Below, piece after piece: positions 8,530-17,269 of a DNA stretch of 64,000 bases. The number at the start of each line of letters is the position of its first letter. Position 1 is the stretch's first letter. Under the pieces are notes generated by a model. It did not search any database. It had not been told where the DNA came from and worked only from the letters and a program-made list of their open reading frames with translations. The position numbers were made by a program, and so were the translations under genes. This DNA is from Bacillus_BD oryzisoli (GTDB lineage Bacteria; Bacillota; Bacilli; Bacillales; Cytobacillaceae). Location of the stretch: contig NZ_CP137640.1 of NCBI RefSeq assembly GCF_036670025.1, positions 3,134,001-3,198,000 of the forward strand, given 5' to 3'.

Positions 8530-9432
8530 TTACTTGGCTTCTTCTTTTATCTTCGAAACGGTAATGCCAGCCCATTCTTCATAGCACTTAATGACGGCAC
8601 TCATATCTTCTGCACCGTATCCCTTAGCTTTGGCTATTTGAAAAATTTCTTTTCCGACTCCAAGCATCGGAGTAGAAATCTCCAATTCCTTTGCCACATC
8701 AGCAGCAAGACCGAGATCTTTATGTAAAAGCTGTGCCATAAAATGAGGAGTAAAATCGCGGTTCATCACTTTATCTGCTTTATTTTCGACCATGGCACTT
8801 CGAGCTCCCCCGCCGCTGACAACCTTAACAAAGATTTCCGGATCAATTCCAGCTTTTGCAGCCATCGTCATTGCTTCAGAGAAAGCTAATAGATTAATAG
8901 CAGCCAAGGAATTATTAGCCAGCTTTGTGTAGGAACCCTTACCGTGTTCACCTATATAATAGGAGTTTTTCCCCATTATGTTAAATAACGGCAGACATTT
9001 TTCATAGATTTCTTTCTTACCCCCAACCATAAAGGTTAAAGTCCCTTCAATCGCCTGCGGCTCACTGCCAGTTACAGGAGCATCAAGCATTTCAACATCA
9101 GCCTTAACTAGTTCTGCAGCAACTTTTTTACTTGTCGCTGGAGAAATCGTACTGGAATCAACAACAATTAAGTCCTGTTTTGCTCCATAAATAACACCAT
9201 CTTCACCAAGAATCACTTCTTCCACCGCTGCATCTGCGGTAAGCATGGTAAAGACAATGTCACTTTGCTCTGCTACTTCCCTTGGAGAGTGGGCAACAAT
9301 AGCGCCCACCTGCTCTAAAGCATTCATTTTCTCGATGGTACGATTATAAATAACCAGCTCATAACCATTCTTTAAAATATTACGTGCCATCGGATGCCCC
9401 ATCGTTCCTAATCCAATAAAACCTATTTTCAT
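8530..9432 (-). CDS. NAD(P)-dependent beta-hydroxyacid dehydrogenase (tartronate semialdehyde reductase-like)
   Basis: This 300-residue enzyme has the N-terminal Rossmann motif GFIGLGTMGHPMA, the family substrate-binding stretch DAPVTGSEPQA, and the catalytic-lysine segment KLANNSLAAINLLAFSEA. These mark the 3-hydroxyisobutyrate dehydrogenase / 2-hydroxy-3-oxopropionate reductase (GarR/GlxR) family. The ATG at 9432 follows AAAGGAGG at ideal spacing; an in-frame TTG one codon earlier is unlikely. It sits 30 bp after a small DMT transporter gene and within a run of organic-acid transport genes, so reduction of a C3-C4 semialdehyde is plausible. The exact substrate cannot be read from sequence. 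Confidence 0.85.
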   Translation of the reverse strand: MKIGFIGLGTMGHPMARNILKNGYELVIYNRTIEKMNALEQVGAIVAHSPREVAEQSDIVFTMLTADAAVEEVILGEDGVIYGAKQDLIVVDSSTISPATSKKVAAELVKADVEMLDAPVTGSEPQAIEGTLTFMVGGKKEIYEKCLPLFNIMGKNSYYIGEHGKGSYTKLANNSLAAINLLAFSEAMTMAAKAGIDPEIFVKVVSGGGARSAMVENKADKVMNRDFTPHFMAQLLHKDLGLAADVAKELEISTPMLGVGKEIFQIAKAKGYGAEDMSAVIKCYEEWAGITVSKIKEEAK

Positions 9433-9462
9433 CAACTTGTCCTCCTTTTACATAGCTTTCAA

Positions 9463-9903
9463 TTATTTTTTCATATATAAATATAATGAAAATAACAGTA
9501 ATACAATCGCGATTAATTTCTGCTTATCAATCGGGAAACGCTGCCCGCCAAAAAAGCCAAAGTGATCAATCACGGCTCCAAGAATGATTTGGCCGACAAT
9601 AACGGCCATTAAAGATGCGGAAACCCCAATCTTGGGAACAACAATAACCTGAACGACTACAAAAAATGCTCCTAATAACCCGCCGATTAATTGCCATTTA
9701 GGGACTTGTGAAATATTTGAAATGTTACCATTTCCAAAAAACAGGAGAATAAATAATAATACCAATGTTCCAATTGAAAAGCTGATAAAAGAACCTTCTA
9801 TGACGCCAACCTTTTTACCCAATCCGCCATTAATTTGACCCTGCGTTGCCAGTGCCATTCCGCCGATTAAGGCAAGGAGCGGAAAAATAAGCTTTACCAA
9901 CAT
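9463..9903 (-). CDS. small DMT-family membrane protein (YdcZ/DUF606 type)
   Basis: From the ATG at 9903, preceded by AAAAGGAG, the product is 146 residues and almost wholly hydrophobic, with about five transmembrane helices. The sequences GGMALATQGQINGGLGKK and GGLLGAFFVVVQVIVVPKIG are characteristic of the DUF606/YdcZ branch of the drug/metabolite transporter superfamily, which act as half-size or paired transporters. The longer frame upstream adds a polar stretch unlike the family and has no ribosome site. It is probably cotranscribed with the downstream dehydrogenase (30 bp gap). The cargo is unknown. Confidence 0.85.
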   Translation of the reverse strand: MLVKLIFPLLALIGGMALATQGQINGGLGKKVGVIEGSFISFSIGTLVLLFILLFFGNGNISNISQVPKWQLIGGLLGAFFVVVQVIVVPKIGVSASLMAVIVGQIILGAVIDHFGFFGGQRFPIDKQKLIAIVLLLFSLYLYMKK

Positions 9904-10070
9904 CTGTCTGTACTCCTTTTCACAAATTATTTTACAGGAAAATGAAACCACCCATTTGTAATATAAACGATTATATGGATGTACTACCAATATTTATGAT
10001 AAACCAAAAAATCGTTTCTGTACTCATCCAATTGGATTAAGATAATGTAAGCCAATATTTTACCCAAATC

Positions 10071-10994
10071 CTAAAATTGGATGGTAGATAAATATACAAC
10101 TGTTGTTACGGTAATCATACTAAATAACGTTGACATCAAAACAGCCTGTGCCGCATATTCAGGATGGTTTCCATATTCTAAAGCAAACAAGGCGCTGTTT
10201 CTTGATGTAGGAAAAGAGCTGGCAATAAATAATGCCTGAGCAGTTGTTCCCTCCAGATTCAGAACCAAAATAATCATGAATGCCACAATCGGTGAAAGTA
10301 TAAGTCGACCAATTAAACTTAAGATTAACGGCAGAGAAAAATGACGTATTTTGATATAGGCACTCTGTGCACCAAGGGTAATAAGAGCTACAGCTATAAA
10401 TGCATTTGAAGTATTTTCTATAGGAGTCCATAGAAATTGAGGAAGATTTATATTTGTGACATGAAGGATTAATCCTAAAAGAAATGCATATATAACTGGA
10501 TTTTTTAAGAATTCCTTAAAAGCATTCCAACCACTTTGATCCACAGAGACAGAATTTAATAGACCGTAAGTATAGGACAATAGATTTTGAAAAATCATCA
10601 CAACCACCTGAATCGATGCCCCCACTGGGCTATGCTGAAAAACAAGTTGACTGACAGGCATTCCAAAATTCCCAGAATTATTGAGTACTATAGTATTTTT
10701 AAATGTTGATGCTAGTCCATTTTCAAACTTTGCTATTTTTGCAATAGCTGAGCTAATAAACATCAAGCATAATCCTTGAGCAGCTAAAAACCCAAGAATA
10801 TGAACAAGCGTTTTCCCGCCAATATTATTTTGGTACACATTCACAAAACTAACTGCCGGCATAAGAAAATAGGAATTTAATTTTGATAAAGTGTTCATGT
10901 CAAAGTGAAACTTGCGATGAAGAAATACGCCTAAACCAATTAAAACAAACACTGGTAATACGACATTTAGTAATATTAGAAAAAATACATCCAT
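10071..10994 (-). CDS. AEC family (auxin efflux carrier-like) transporter
   Basis: This 307-residue membrane protein has about ten hydrophobic helices in two five-helix halves. The segments VLIGLGVFLHRKFHF, NSGNFGMPVSQLVF and the C-terminal SSFPTSRNSALFALEYG are conserved in AEC permeases. In Firmicutes, members carry malate, citrate or other carboxylates (for example MleP), which fits its place next to a CitM-type symporter and a CitST-like sensor system. GGGAGAG precedes the ATG. It lies 87 bp downstream of citM with only a weak hairpin between, so some readthrough from the citrate operon is likely. Confidence 0.9.
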   Translation of the reverse strand: MDVFFLILLNVVLPVFVLIGLGVFLHRKFHFDMNTLSKLNSYFLMPAVSFVNVYQNNIGGKTLVHILGFLAAQGLCLMFISSAIAKIAKFENGLASTFKNTIVLNNSGNFGMPVSQLVFQHSPVGASIQVVVMIFQNLLSYTYGLLNSVSVDQSGWNAFKEFLKNPVIYAFLLGLILHVTNINLPQFLWTPIENTSNAFIAVALITLGAQSAYIKIRHFSLPLILSLIGRLILSPIVAFMIILVLNLEGTTAQALFIASSFPTSRNSALFALEYGNHPEYAAQAVLMSTLFSMITVTTVVYLSTIQF

Positions 10995-11016
10995 AAGGCT
11001 CTCCCACTTTTAGAAT

Positions 11017-11055
11017 GACAAAATCCAAAAACTTCTTTAGTTTCTGGACTTTGTC
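11017..11055. terminator. imperfect hairpin between citM-like and AEC genes
   Basis: Arms GACAAAATCCAAAAACT and AGTTTCTGGACTTTGTC pair with three mismatched or bulged positions around a five-base loop. The T-run on the - strand is weak, so it may attenuate rather than stop transcription into the AEC gene. Confidence 0.5.
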
Positions 11056-11081
11056 AAAACTATTTTTTTAACTTGATAGTT

Positions 11082-12368
11082 TTAAATAATCGATAATATA
11101 ACGGCAACCAGGATCATGACAGCTGTTGATCCACAGGCCCATTTTAGAAACATCCGCTGTAAATCTCCGAAATCTTCTCCAACCATACCGACTAATAAAT
11201 ACGTTGAAGGTACTAATGGACTTAACAGGTGAACAGGTTGCCCTAGTAAGGATGCCCGTCCAATGATAGCCGGGTCAATTCCGTATACACTTGCAGCTTT
11301 GGCAAGTAATGGCAGCACCCCATAATAAAAGGCATCATTTGACATAAAAAATGTAAAAGGAGCACTGATGATAGCTGTTATAATAGCTAATTGAGAGCCT
11401 AGGGCATCAGGGATATGCGTGATCATCGAATTTGCCATTGCATCCACCATTTTCGTTCCTGAAAGAATTCCCGTAAAAATACCAGCAGCAAAAACCATTG
11501 ATACAACCGATAAAGCATTATCTGCATAGTGCATGATCCGTTCCTTTTGTTCATGTAAATTTGGATAATTTATTGTGGCAGCAATCGCAAATCCAAGCAT
11601 AAACAATACGGTGGTAGGAAGGATCTCCTGTATCAGTGCTACCAGAAGTAGAATCGTTAGGAGATAGTTAATTAGAATTAATTTTGGACGTTTGAGTTGA
11701 TCAGCCTCTGCTGAAGCAGCCATCTGTGCCATTGTCTCATAATCAATTTCAAGAACTCCAATCCGTTTACGTTCTTTCCTGCCAAGGCAGTATGCCATGA
11801 ACAATACAAACAACACGCCTCCTATCATGCTAGGGATGATAGGTGTAAAGACATCCCCCATCTCAAGCTGCAAGGCTGTCATGGCTCTTGCAGTAGGTCC
11901 TCCCCAAGGAAGCAGATTCATCACCCCTGAAGAAGATACAGCAATTCCGGCTAGAATTAACGGCTTCATTCCGATCCGTTTATATAAAGGAAGCATGGCC
12001 GAAATCGTAATCATATATGTAGTTGTCCCGTCCCCATCAAGCGAGATTAATAACGCAAGGACTGCTGTCCCAATCGCAATTTTAACAGGGTCACCTTTTA
12101 CAATCTTCAGGATTGTCGAAATAATTGGATCAAATACCCCTGCATCAATCATGATACCAAAAAAGAGAATAGCGAACAGTATCATGATTCCAGTTGGAGC
12201 TACGCTTTTGATCCCTTCAAGCGCCATAGGTCCCATTTCTTTTCCGAATCCGCCTATCAAGGCAAAGACGACAGGTACAACAATAAGAGCAATCATAGCT
12301 GCTATCCGTCTTGTCATTATTAATACCATAAATACAATAATCATTAAAAATCCTAATATTGCAAGCAT
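11082..12368 (-). CDS. CitMHS family citrate/metal-ion symporter (CitM-like)
   Basis: The product is 428 residues, with about 12 hydrophobic helices. It has the family hallmarks LLISLDGDGTTTYMITI and GVMNLLPWGGPTARAMTAL in the first half and the matching ISAPFTFFMSNDAFYYGVLP and LGQPVHLLSPLVPSTYLLVG in the second half, where CitMHS transporters bind citrate complexed to a divalent metal and couple uptake to protons. Length agrees with B. subtilis CitM/CitH. A two-component system of the CitST type lies directly upstream and a perfect cre box precedes the gene, so induction by citrate and repression by CcpA are expected. The choice of accompanying metal is not readable from the sequence. Confidence 0.92.
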   Translation of the reverse strand: MLAILGFLMIIVFMVLIMTRRIAAMIALIVVPVVFALIGGFGKEMGPMALEGIKSVAPTGIMILFAILFFGIMIDAGVFDPIISTILKIVKGDPVKIAIGTAVLALLISLDGDGTTTYMITISAMLPLYKRIGMKPLILAGIAVSSSGVMNLLPWGGPTARAMTALQLEMGDVFTPIIPSMIGGVLFVLFMAYCLGRKERKRIGVLEIDYETMAQMAASAEADQLKRPKLILINYLLTILLLVALIQEILPTTVLFMLGFAIAATINYPNLHEQKERIMHYADNALSVVSMVFAAGIFTGILSGTKMVDAMANSMITHIPDALGSQLAIITAIISAPFTFFMSNDAFYYGVLPLLAKAASVYGIDPAIIGRASLLGQPVHLLSPLVPSTYLLVGMVGEDFGDLQRMFLKWACGSTAVMILVAVILSII

Positions 12369-12420
12369 TTTTTATCACCTCTCTTGTTAGTAAATTAATA
12401 ATAATTAAAATATTCTAAAA

Positions 12421-12434
12421 TGAGAACGTTTACA
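12421..12434. promoter_or_regulatory. cre box (CcpA catabolite-repression operator)
   Basis: TGAGAACGTTTACA matches every fixed position of the cre consensus TGWNANCGNTNWCA. It lies 53 bp upstream of the CitM-like gene, in the 180-bp gap after the response regulator. CcpA control of citrate transport is known in B. subtilis; for this gene it is inferred from the site. Confidence 0.75.
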
Positions 12435-12549
12435 AAATAAAGTTATTATCGTAATTAAATATTTATTTTGTACATATTGTTCACGGAAGGTAGCTTTCAT
12501 GGCAGAATACTCTAAACATAGAAAAGAGGATGTCATTCGGACACCCTTA

Positions 12550-13233
12550 CTAGATTGGATAATATTTTCTTTCCGGCCTGCCGACAGTTCCATAAACCAC
12601 TTCCGCTTTTGTTTCTCTTATTGATGTGAGATATTCCAGATATCGACGTGCAGTGATTCGAGAAACTCCCAATTCTTTTCCCACTTCTTCGGCAGACAGC
12701 CCCTGGTTTTGATTTAAAAGAACATTTTTCACTTTTCCAAGCGTTATTTCGTCGATTCCCTTCGGTAAACCTGTACTCTTTTTCACCTTTTTAGGTTTTT
12801 TATGACCAAAGAGCAAGTCGATATAATTCTGATCGACTTCTTGTTTAGACGTTAGAAGTGAATGTTTTTTGATATAATCTCCTACAACTTCATCAAATCT
12901 CTCTCGATTTACGGGCTTAATTAAATAATTTTCCACCCCGTAGCTTAAAGCTTTCTCAAGGATGCTTTTATCGATCGCAGCCGTTATCATAATGATATTG
13001 ACCTTCGGAAATCTCTCTCGAATGATGGGGAGCAAATCAGATCCAAGCATATCAGGCATATAGACATCCAAGATTAATAAATCAGGTGTGGTTGCTGCCA
13101 CTAGTTGAAGGGTTTGCTCTCCATTTAAGGCTCGTCCAACTACATCCATTTCGGTGAACTTTTCTAAAAATTTCTCATGTATTTCGGCAACTCGAAAGTC
13201 ATCTTCAGCGATGACAACTTTTATCGGATTCAA
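12550..13233 (-). CDS. response regulator, CitT/DctR family
   Basis: The N-terminal receiver domain begins NPIKVVIAEDDFRV and contains the phospho-acceptor LLILDVYMPD and the conserved VNIIMITAA and YLIKPVNRERF segments. The C-terminal helix-turn-helix reads LSAEEVGKELGVSRITARRY, as in CitT/CitB/DcuR regulators. I place the start at TTG 13233 because GGAGCTGAAAAG lies just before it and the preceding kinase gene stops four bases earlier; an ATG at 13251 would overlap the kinase. Expected role: phosphorylated by the adjacent sensor, it activates the CitM-like transporter downstream. Confidence 0.92.
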   Translation of the reverse strand: MNPIKVVIAEDDFRVAEIHEKFLEKFTEMDVVGRALNGEQTLQLVAATTPDLLILDVYMPDMLGSDLLPIIRERFPKVNIIMITAAIDKSILEKALSYGVENYLIKPVNRERFDEVVGDYIKKHSLLTSKQEVDQNYIDLLFGHKKPKKVKKSTGLPKGIDEITLGKVKNVLLNQNQGLSAEEVGKELGVSRITARRYLEYLTSIRETKAEVVYGTVGRPERKYYPI

Positions 13234-13237
13234 CTTT

Positions 13238-14857
13238 TCAGCTCCTTCCATATTCCTTTGGCAGGTATACCGTAAAGACCGTGCCGGTTTCCTGACTGCA
13301 TTGTACTTCAATCATCCCGTTCATTTCTAACACAGCTTCTTCTGCATTCGAAAGGCCATAGCCTCTTGGCAGATCACTTTTTTTAGATGTATAGCCTCTA
13401 TCAAAAAGGCGTGGTATATCATGTTCATCGATTCCTTTGCCATTGTCTGCTATCTCAAAAATGATATCACTGCCTATATCGGTCGTAAAAAACTGTACCT
13501 TCGCAGAATCGATGCCACTGACAGCTTCGAAGGCATTATCAATCATATTACCGATAATGACTATGAGGCTCGAGAGGTTTATATGAGACGGCAATGTCTC
13601 TAAATAACTGTCTGTGGATATCTCAAATTCTATTTTCTTTTCGGAAGCTTTTCCTAGTTTCCCTAAAAGTATTGCCTGTACCTTCGGATCTTTAATCTGG
13701 TTGAACACAACCGAATTTTGAACCTGTAATACCTTCGTTTCCTGTTGGATCATTTCAACCGCTTGTTCATATTCTTTAAGCTGAAGCAGACCTGATAATA
13801 CATATAATTTATTTGTAAATTCATGTGTTTGCGCCCGCAAGTCCTCCGAATAACGATTAACTTCCGAAATGGTATTAACCATTTGTTGAATTTCAGTTTT
13901 ATCGCGAAACGAGGCAACTACACCGCTAACCCCTTGTTCATCAAAAAGCGGTGTGCAGTTGACGATCACTGTTTTATCATTCCATACCATTTCTTTATCA
14001 ACTTGGGGATTACCCGTCCTTAATACTTCATATAAGTACTCAGAAGGAAAAAGCCCGTCAACCTTGTTGTCACGGACAGAACGATGAATACGTAATAGTC
14101 TTTTCGCCGGCTGATTCATCATCGTGATGTAACCCTTTTTATTGATAGCCAATATCCCCTCTTTTACCCCATGAAGTACAGCATTCTTCTCTTTATATAG
14201 GGCAGCTATTTCATATGGCTCAAGCCCCAATGTATCTTTTCGAATATTTCTCCCGAGAAGACTGCTTCCTATAAGTGAAATGATCAGAGCAATTAGTGAG
14301 ACAAGCAGTACCTTGCTGATATTGTTCAAAACCTGCTCCTTTACATCCTCGAGCAGGAAACCAACGGAAACAATGCCAATGACCTCTCCATTTTTGTTTA
14401 AAATAGGTGACTTCCCTCTGATAGATGGTCCAAGCGTCCCCATTGCTTTAGAAATATAATAATCCCCCTCATTAATGGCCCATTCATTATCCCCGCCGGT
14501 CATTTTCTTTCCGATCTTCGACGGTATAGGATGCGAGTATCTAACTCCGTCTTTGTTTCCAATCACAACGAATTCTGCACCGGTTTCTTTACGAATTTTC
14601 TCTGCTAAAGGCTGTATCGTTTTTGCCGGATCATTAGTGTCAAAAGCATCGATAATAGTGGGAATAAACGATACCGTTTTTGAAATTTCTAGCGCCATTC
14701 TGCCTTTGTTTTCCTCTATTTGTTTACTTTCCATATAGCTGAAAAAGCCAGTCAGCAGCAGGATTAATAAGAGTCCAAGTAATAGAACCAGACCAAATAT
14801 TTTCCTTTGTAATGATCGTTTCTTTATTTTCAGAAAAGCATCCCCCTTGCGTGACAT
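13238..14857 (-). CDS. sensor histidine kinase, CitS/DcuS family
   Basis: This protein of about 539 residues has two membrane helices (about 20-42 and 175-200) flanking an extracytoplasmic sCache/PASp-type domain with the ligand-pocket style sequence GVRYSHPIPSKIGKK. A cytoplasmic PAS domain (about 220-320) and a SpoOB-type dimerisation helix with the phospho-His in RAQTHEFTNKLY follow, then a HATPase domain with DNAFEAV, GKGID and GYGLSNAEEAV. Citrate or another di/tricarboxylate is the likely ligand given the downstream CitM-like gene. The annotated ATG lacks a ribosome site; AAGGGGGA lies eight codons inside, ahead of a CTG codon, so translation may really begin about nine codons later. 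Confidence 0.92.
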   Translation of the reverse strand: MSRKGDAFLKIKKRSLQRKIFGLVLLLGLLLILLLTGFFSYMESKQIEENKGRMALEISKTVSFIPTIIDAFDTNDPAKTIQPLAEKIRKETGAEFVVIGNKDGVRYSHPIPSKIGKKMTGGDNEWAINEGDYYISKAMGTLGPSIRGKSPILNKNGEVIGIVSVGFLLEDVKEQVLNNISKVLLVSLIALIISLIGSSLLGRNIRKDTLGLEPYEIAALYKEKNAVLHGVKEGILAINKKGYITMMNQPAKRLLRIHRSVRDNKVDGLFPSEYLYEVLRTGNPQVDKEMVWNDKTVIVNCTPLFDEQGVSGVVASFRDKTEIQQMVNTISEVNRYSEDLRAQTHEFTNKLYVLSGLLQLKEYEQAVEMIQQETKVLQVQNSVVFNQIKDPKVQAILLGKLGKASEKKIEFEISTDSYLETLPSHINLSSLIVIIGNMIDNAFEAVSGIDSAKVQFFTTDIGSDIIFEIADNGKGIDEHDIPRLFDRGYTSKKSDLPRGYGLSNAEEAVLEMNGMIEVQCSQETGTVFTVYLPKEYGRS

Positions 14858-14957
14858 GTTTGGAACTATACAACTTGTATTATATCTTTTTGAGATTGAG
14901 AATTCTTTTGAAAAATAATATTTTTTTTAAAAGTTTAAAATAAGCAGTATCACAAAA

Positions 14958-14988
14958 ATACCTCGATTGAGATATTTGAGCGAGGTAT
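14958..14988 (-). terminator. intrinsic terminator of manA
   Basis: An eight-bp perfect stem (ATACCTCG / CGAGGTAT) is followed on the - strand by TTTTTG, 28 bp after the manA stop codon. Confidence 0.75.
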
Positions 14989-15016
14989 AATACTTTTTAG
15001 CATTTGTAAAATAGCA

Positions 15017-15964
15017 CTATGGATGCGAGACAATTAGTTGAACAGCACCTTCTATCACGAAGTTCCCCGTACCATTTGGCAGAATAAAATGCTGACCTTT
15101 TTGAATAGGATATTTTACATTTTGGATACATAATGTACCATTGCCATCGATAACACTCATGAGCATAAAATGACAATCCTGAATCATCTCTAGCCGAGAA
15201 AAGATATCCCACTTATAAACCGTAAAATATTCACCTTCTACAAAAGTCGTGATCATACTCTTATTTGTATTACAAAGTGCCGGCTCCCTCCTTTTTTCCA
15301 TATGGGGGATTGTTGTTACTTTTATTGCTTTTTCAATATGGAGTTCGCGTAAGTTACCTTCTTTGTCTCGCCGATTATAATCATATATTCGGTAAGTGGT
15401 ATCAGCACTTTGCTGGATCTCTAGTACTAATGCTCCTTTACATAACGCATGAAGAGTACCGCTTGGAATATAAAAAAAATCTCCAGGTTTAATTTTAATG
15501 CGCTGTAACAGCTTATCCCAATGCCCATTTTTAATCATGCTTACAAATTGTTCTTTTGTATTTGCATTGTGTCCAAGAACAATTTCAGCCTCTTCATCGC
15601 AGTCAATGATATACCAGCATTCCGTTTTCCCGCACTCATCCTTTTCATTTGCTTTTGCAAATGCATCGTTCGGATGAACTTGAATCGACAAGTTTTCATT
15701 AGCATCTAATATTTTTACTAGTAGTGGAAAATGTTCGCTCTTATAATATCCAAATAACTCTGGGTGTTTGTCCCAAAGCTCACTTAACAATTTCCCATTA
15801 AATTTTCCAGATTCCACAACACTCGAACCATTCGGATGGGCAGAAATGGCCCAACATTCTCCAGTAGTATCTGAAGGAATATTATAATTAAATTGATCTC
15901 TTAAGGCAGTTCCTCCCCATATTCTCTCTTTAAAAATAGGTTTTAAAAATATAGGGTATTTCAA
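15017..15964 (-). CDS. manA: mannose-6-phosphate isomerase, class I
   Basis: The 315-residue enzyme interconverts fructose-6-phosphate and mannose-6-phosphate, the entry step to GDP-mannose. Zn ligands fall where expected for class I isomerases: LSIQVHPND (Q95, H97), KTECWYII (E115) and PSGTLHAL (H172). The N-terminal KPIFKERIWGGTALRD is the Firmicutes ManA signature, and length equals B. subtilis ManA/Pmi. It is divergent from gmd-fcl-manC across a 247-bp AT-rich gap, so the four genes together give fructose-6-phosphate to GDP-fucose apart from a phosphomannomutase, which is not in the window. No ribosome site is strong before the ATG. Confidence 0.95.
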   Translation of the reverse strand: MKYPIFLKPIFKERIWGGTALRDQFNYNIPSDTTGECWAISAHPNGSSVVESGKFNGKLLSELWDKHPELFGYYKSEHFPLLVKILDANENLSIQVHPNDAFAKANEKDECGKTECWYIIDCDEEAEIVLGHNANTKEQFVSMIKNGHWDKLLQRIKIKPGDFFYIPSGTLHALCKGALVLEIQQSADTTYRIYDYNRRDKEGNLRELHIEKAIKVTTIPHMEKRREPALCNTNKSMITTFVEGEYFTVYKWDIFSRLEMIQDCHFMLMSVIDGNGTLCIQNVKYPIQKGQHFILPNGTGNFVIEGAVQLIVSHP

Positions 15965-16211
15965 CGATACATAACCACCAATCTTTTATTAAAATTATTG
16001 ATTGCAAATAGAAAAAAGAGTTTTCTATATTAAAAGTTATGTTAAGAAATGAATAATGCTTATTCAAAAACCTATTTAGAAAAGGAAATTATTCAGATAC
16101 AATCGATTCAACAATCACCAGTAAAAAAAATTTAAAAAAGTATATAGTTGTCCAATCATTTTTTTTCCTTTTTAATATAATTTATTAATTTTCTAAATAG
16201 GAGGAAATAGC

Positions 16212-17231
16212 GTGAAAAAGGCTATAATTACTGGAATTACTGGACAAGACGGTTCCTATTTAGCTGAGCTTTTGCTAGACAAAGGCTATGAAGTTCATGG
16301 GATTGTCCGAAGAAACAGTTCTTTTAATACTGAAAGAATTGATCATTTATTAGACAGTCCTAATCTTCAACAGAGGTTATACTTGCACTTTTCTGATTTA
16401 ACTGATTCCGGAAGTTTGAGTAAATTAATTTACAACATTCAACCTACTGAATTTTATAATCTAGGAGCACAAAGTCATGTGAAGGTATCTTTTGATATTC
16501 CTGAGTATACATCGGACGTGAATGCATTAGGCACTTTACGAATACTGGAAAGCATAAAAGAAATAAATCCCAAGATTAAGTTTTATCAGGCCTCATCTAG
16601 CGAAATATATGGCAAGGTAAAAGAAGTCCCGCAAAATGAGGAAACCCCTTTTTATCCAAGAAGCCCATATGCTGCAGCAAAACTTTATGCCTATTGGATC
16701 ACAGTCAACTATCGTGAAGCATATGGCATATTCGCATGTAACGGAATTCTTTTCAATCACGAATCCCCTAGAAGAGGCAAAACCTTTGTTACTAGAAAAA
16801 TAACGACAGGCATCGCCAATATTTTAAAAGGGAAACAGGAAAAGCTTGTTTTAGGAAATTTACAGGCAAAAAGGGACTGGGGTTTTGCACGAGATTATGT
16901 GGAAGCAATGTGGTTAATGCTTCAGCAGGATATACCGGACGATTATGTCATTGCAACTGGAGAAACTCATACTGTAAAGGAGTTTTGTGAGCTTGCCTTT
17001 AAAAATGCAGGTATTGAATTAGTTTGGACCGGTGAAGGCTTGAATGAAAAAGGAATTGATGTGAAAACAGGAAAGGAATTGGTATCCGTCAGTGAAAAGT
17101 ACTTTAGACCTAGCGAAGTGGATTTGCTATTAGGAGATCCAACCAAAGCGAAGAATAAACTTGGCTGGACACAGAAGGTTTCGTTTGAAAAGCTTGTTGA
17201 AATGATGGTTCAAAGTGATTTAAATGGTTAA
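16212..17231 (+). CDS. gmd: GDP-mannose 4,6-dehydratase
   Basis: This 339-residue extended SDR enzyme converts GDP-mannose to GDP-4-keto-6-deoxymannose. It shows the NADP-binding GITGQDGSYLAELLLDKGYE at the start, the GDP-mannose dehydratase hallmark VRRNSSFNTERIDHL, the catalytic triad region SSSEIYGK plus SPYAAAKLYAYW (YxxxK), and LFNHESPRRGKTFVTRKI. The start is GTG, with TAGGAGG seven bases upstream. It is the first gene of a four-gene + strand cluster ahead of fcl. Full length for the bacterial family; no sign of damage. Confidence 0.96.
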   Translation: MKKAIITGITGQDGSYLAELLLDKGYEVHGIVRRNSSFNTERIDHLLDSPNLQQRLYLHFSDLTDSGSLSKLIYNIQPTEFYNLGAQSHVKVSFDIPEYTSDVNALGTLRILESIKEINPKIKFYQASSSEIYGKVKEVPQNEETPFYPRSPYAAAKLYAYWITVNYREAYGIFACNGILFNHESPRRGKTFVTRKITTGIANILKGKQEKLVLGNLQAKRDWGFARDYVEAMWLMLQQDIPDDYVIATGETHTVKEFCELAFKNAGIELVWTGEGLNEKGIDVKTGKELVSVSEKYFRPSEVDLLLGDPTKAKNKLGWTQKVSFEKLVEMMVQSDLNG

Positions 17232-17269
17232 TCTTTTTTATTCTAAGACAAACAAAGGTGTTGTATATA

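Noticed and set aside
11797..12390. A 197-codon open frame on the + strand opposite the CitM-like gene
   Set aside because: It mirrors the transmembrane codon usage of the gene on the other strand, has repetitive Ile/Pro/Ala composition and lacks a ribosome site.
16148..16181. TTGTCC and TATAAT ahead of gmd as a sigma-A promoter
   Set aside because: The spacer is 22 bp, too long for a standard promoter; the gmd promoter remains unassigned.
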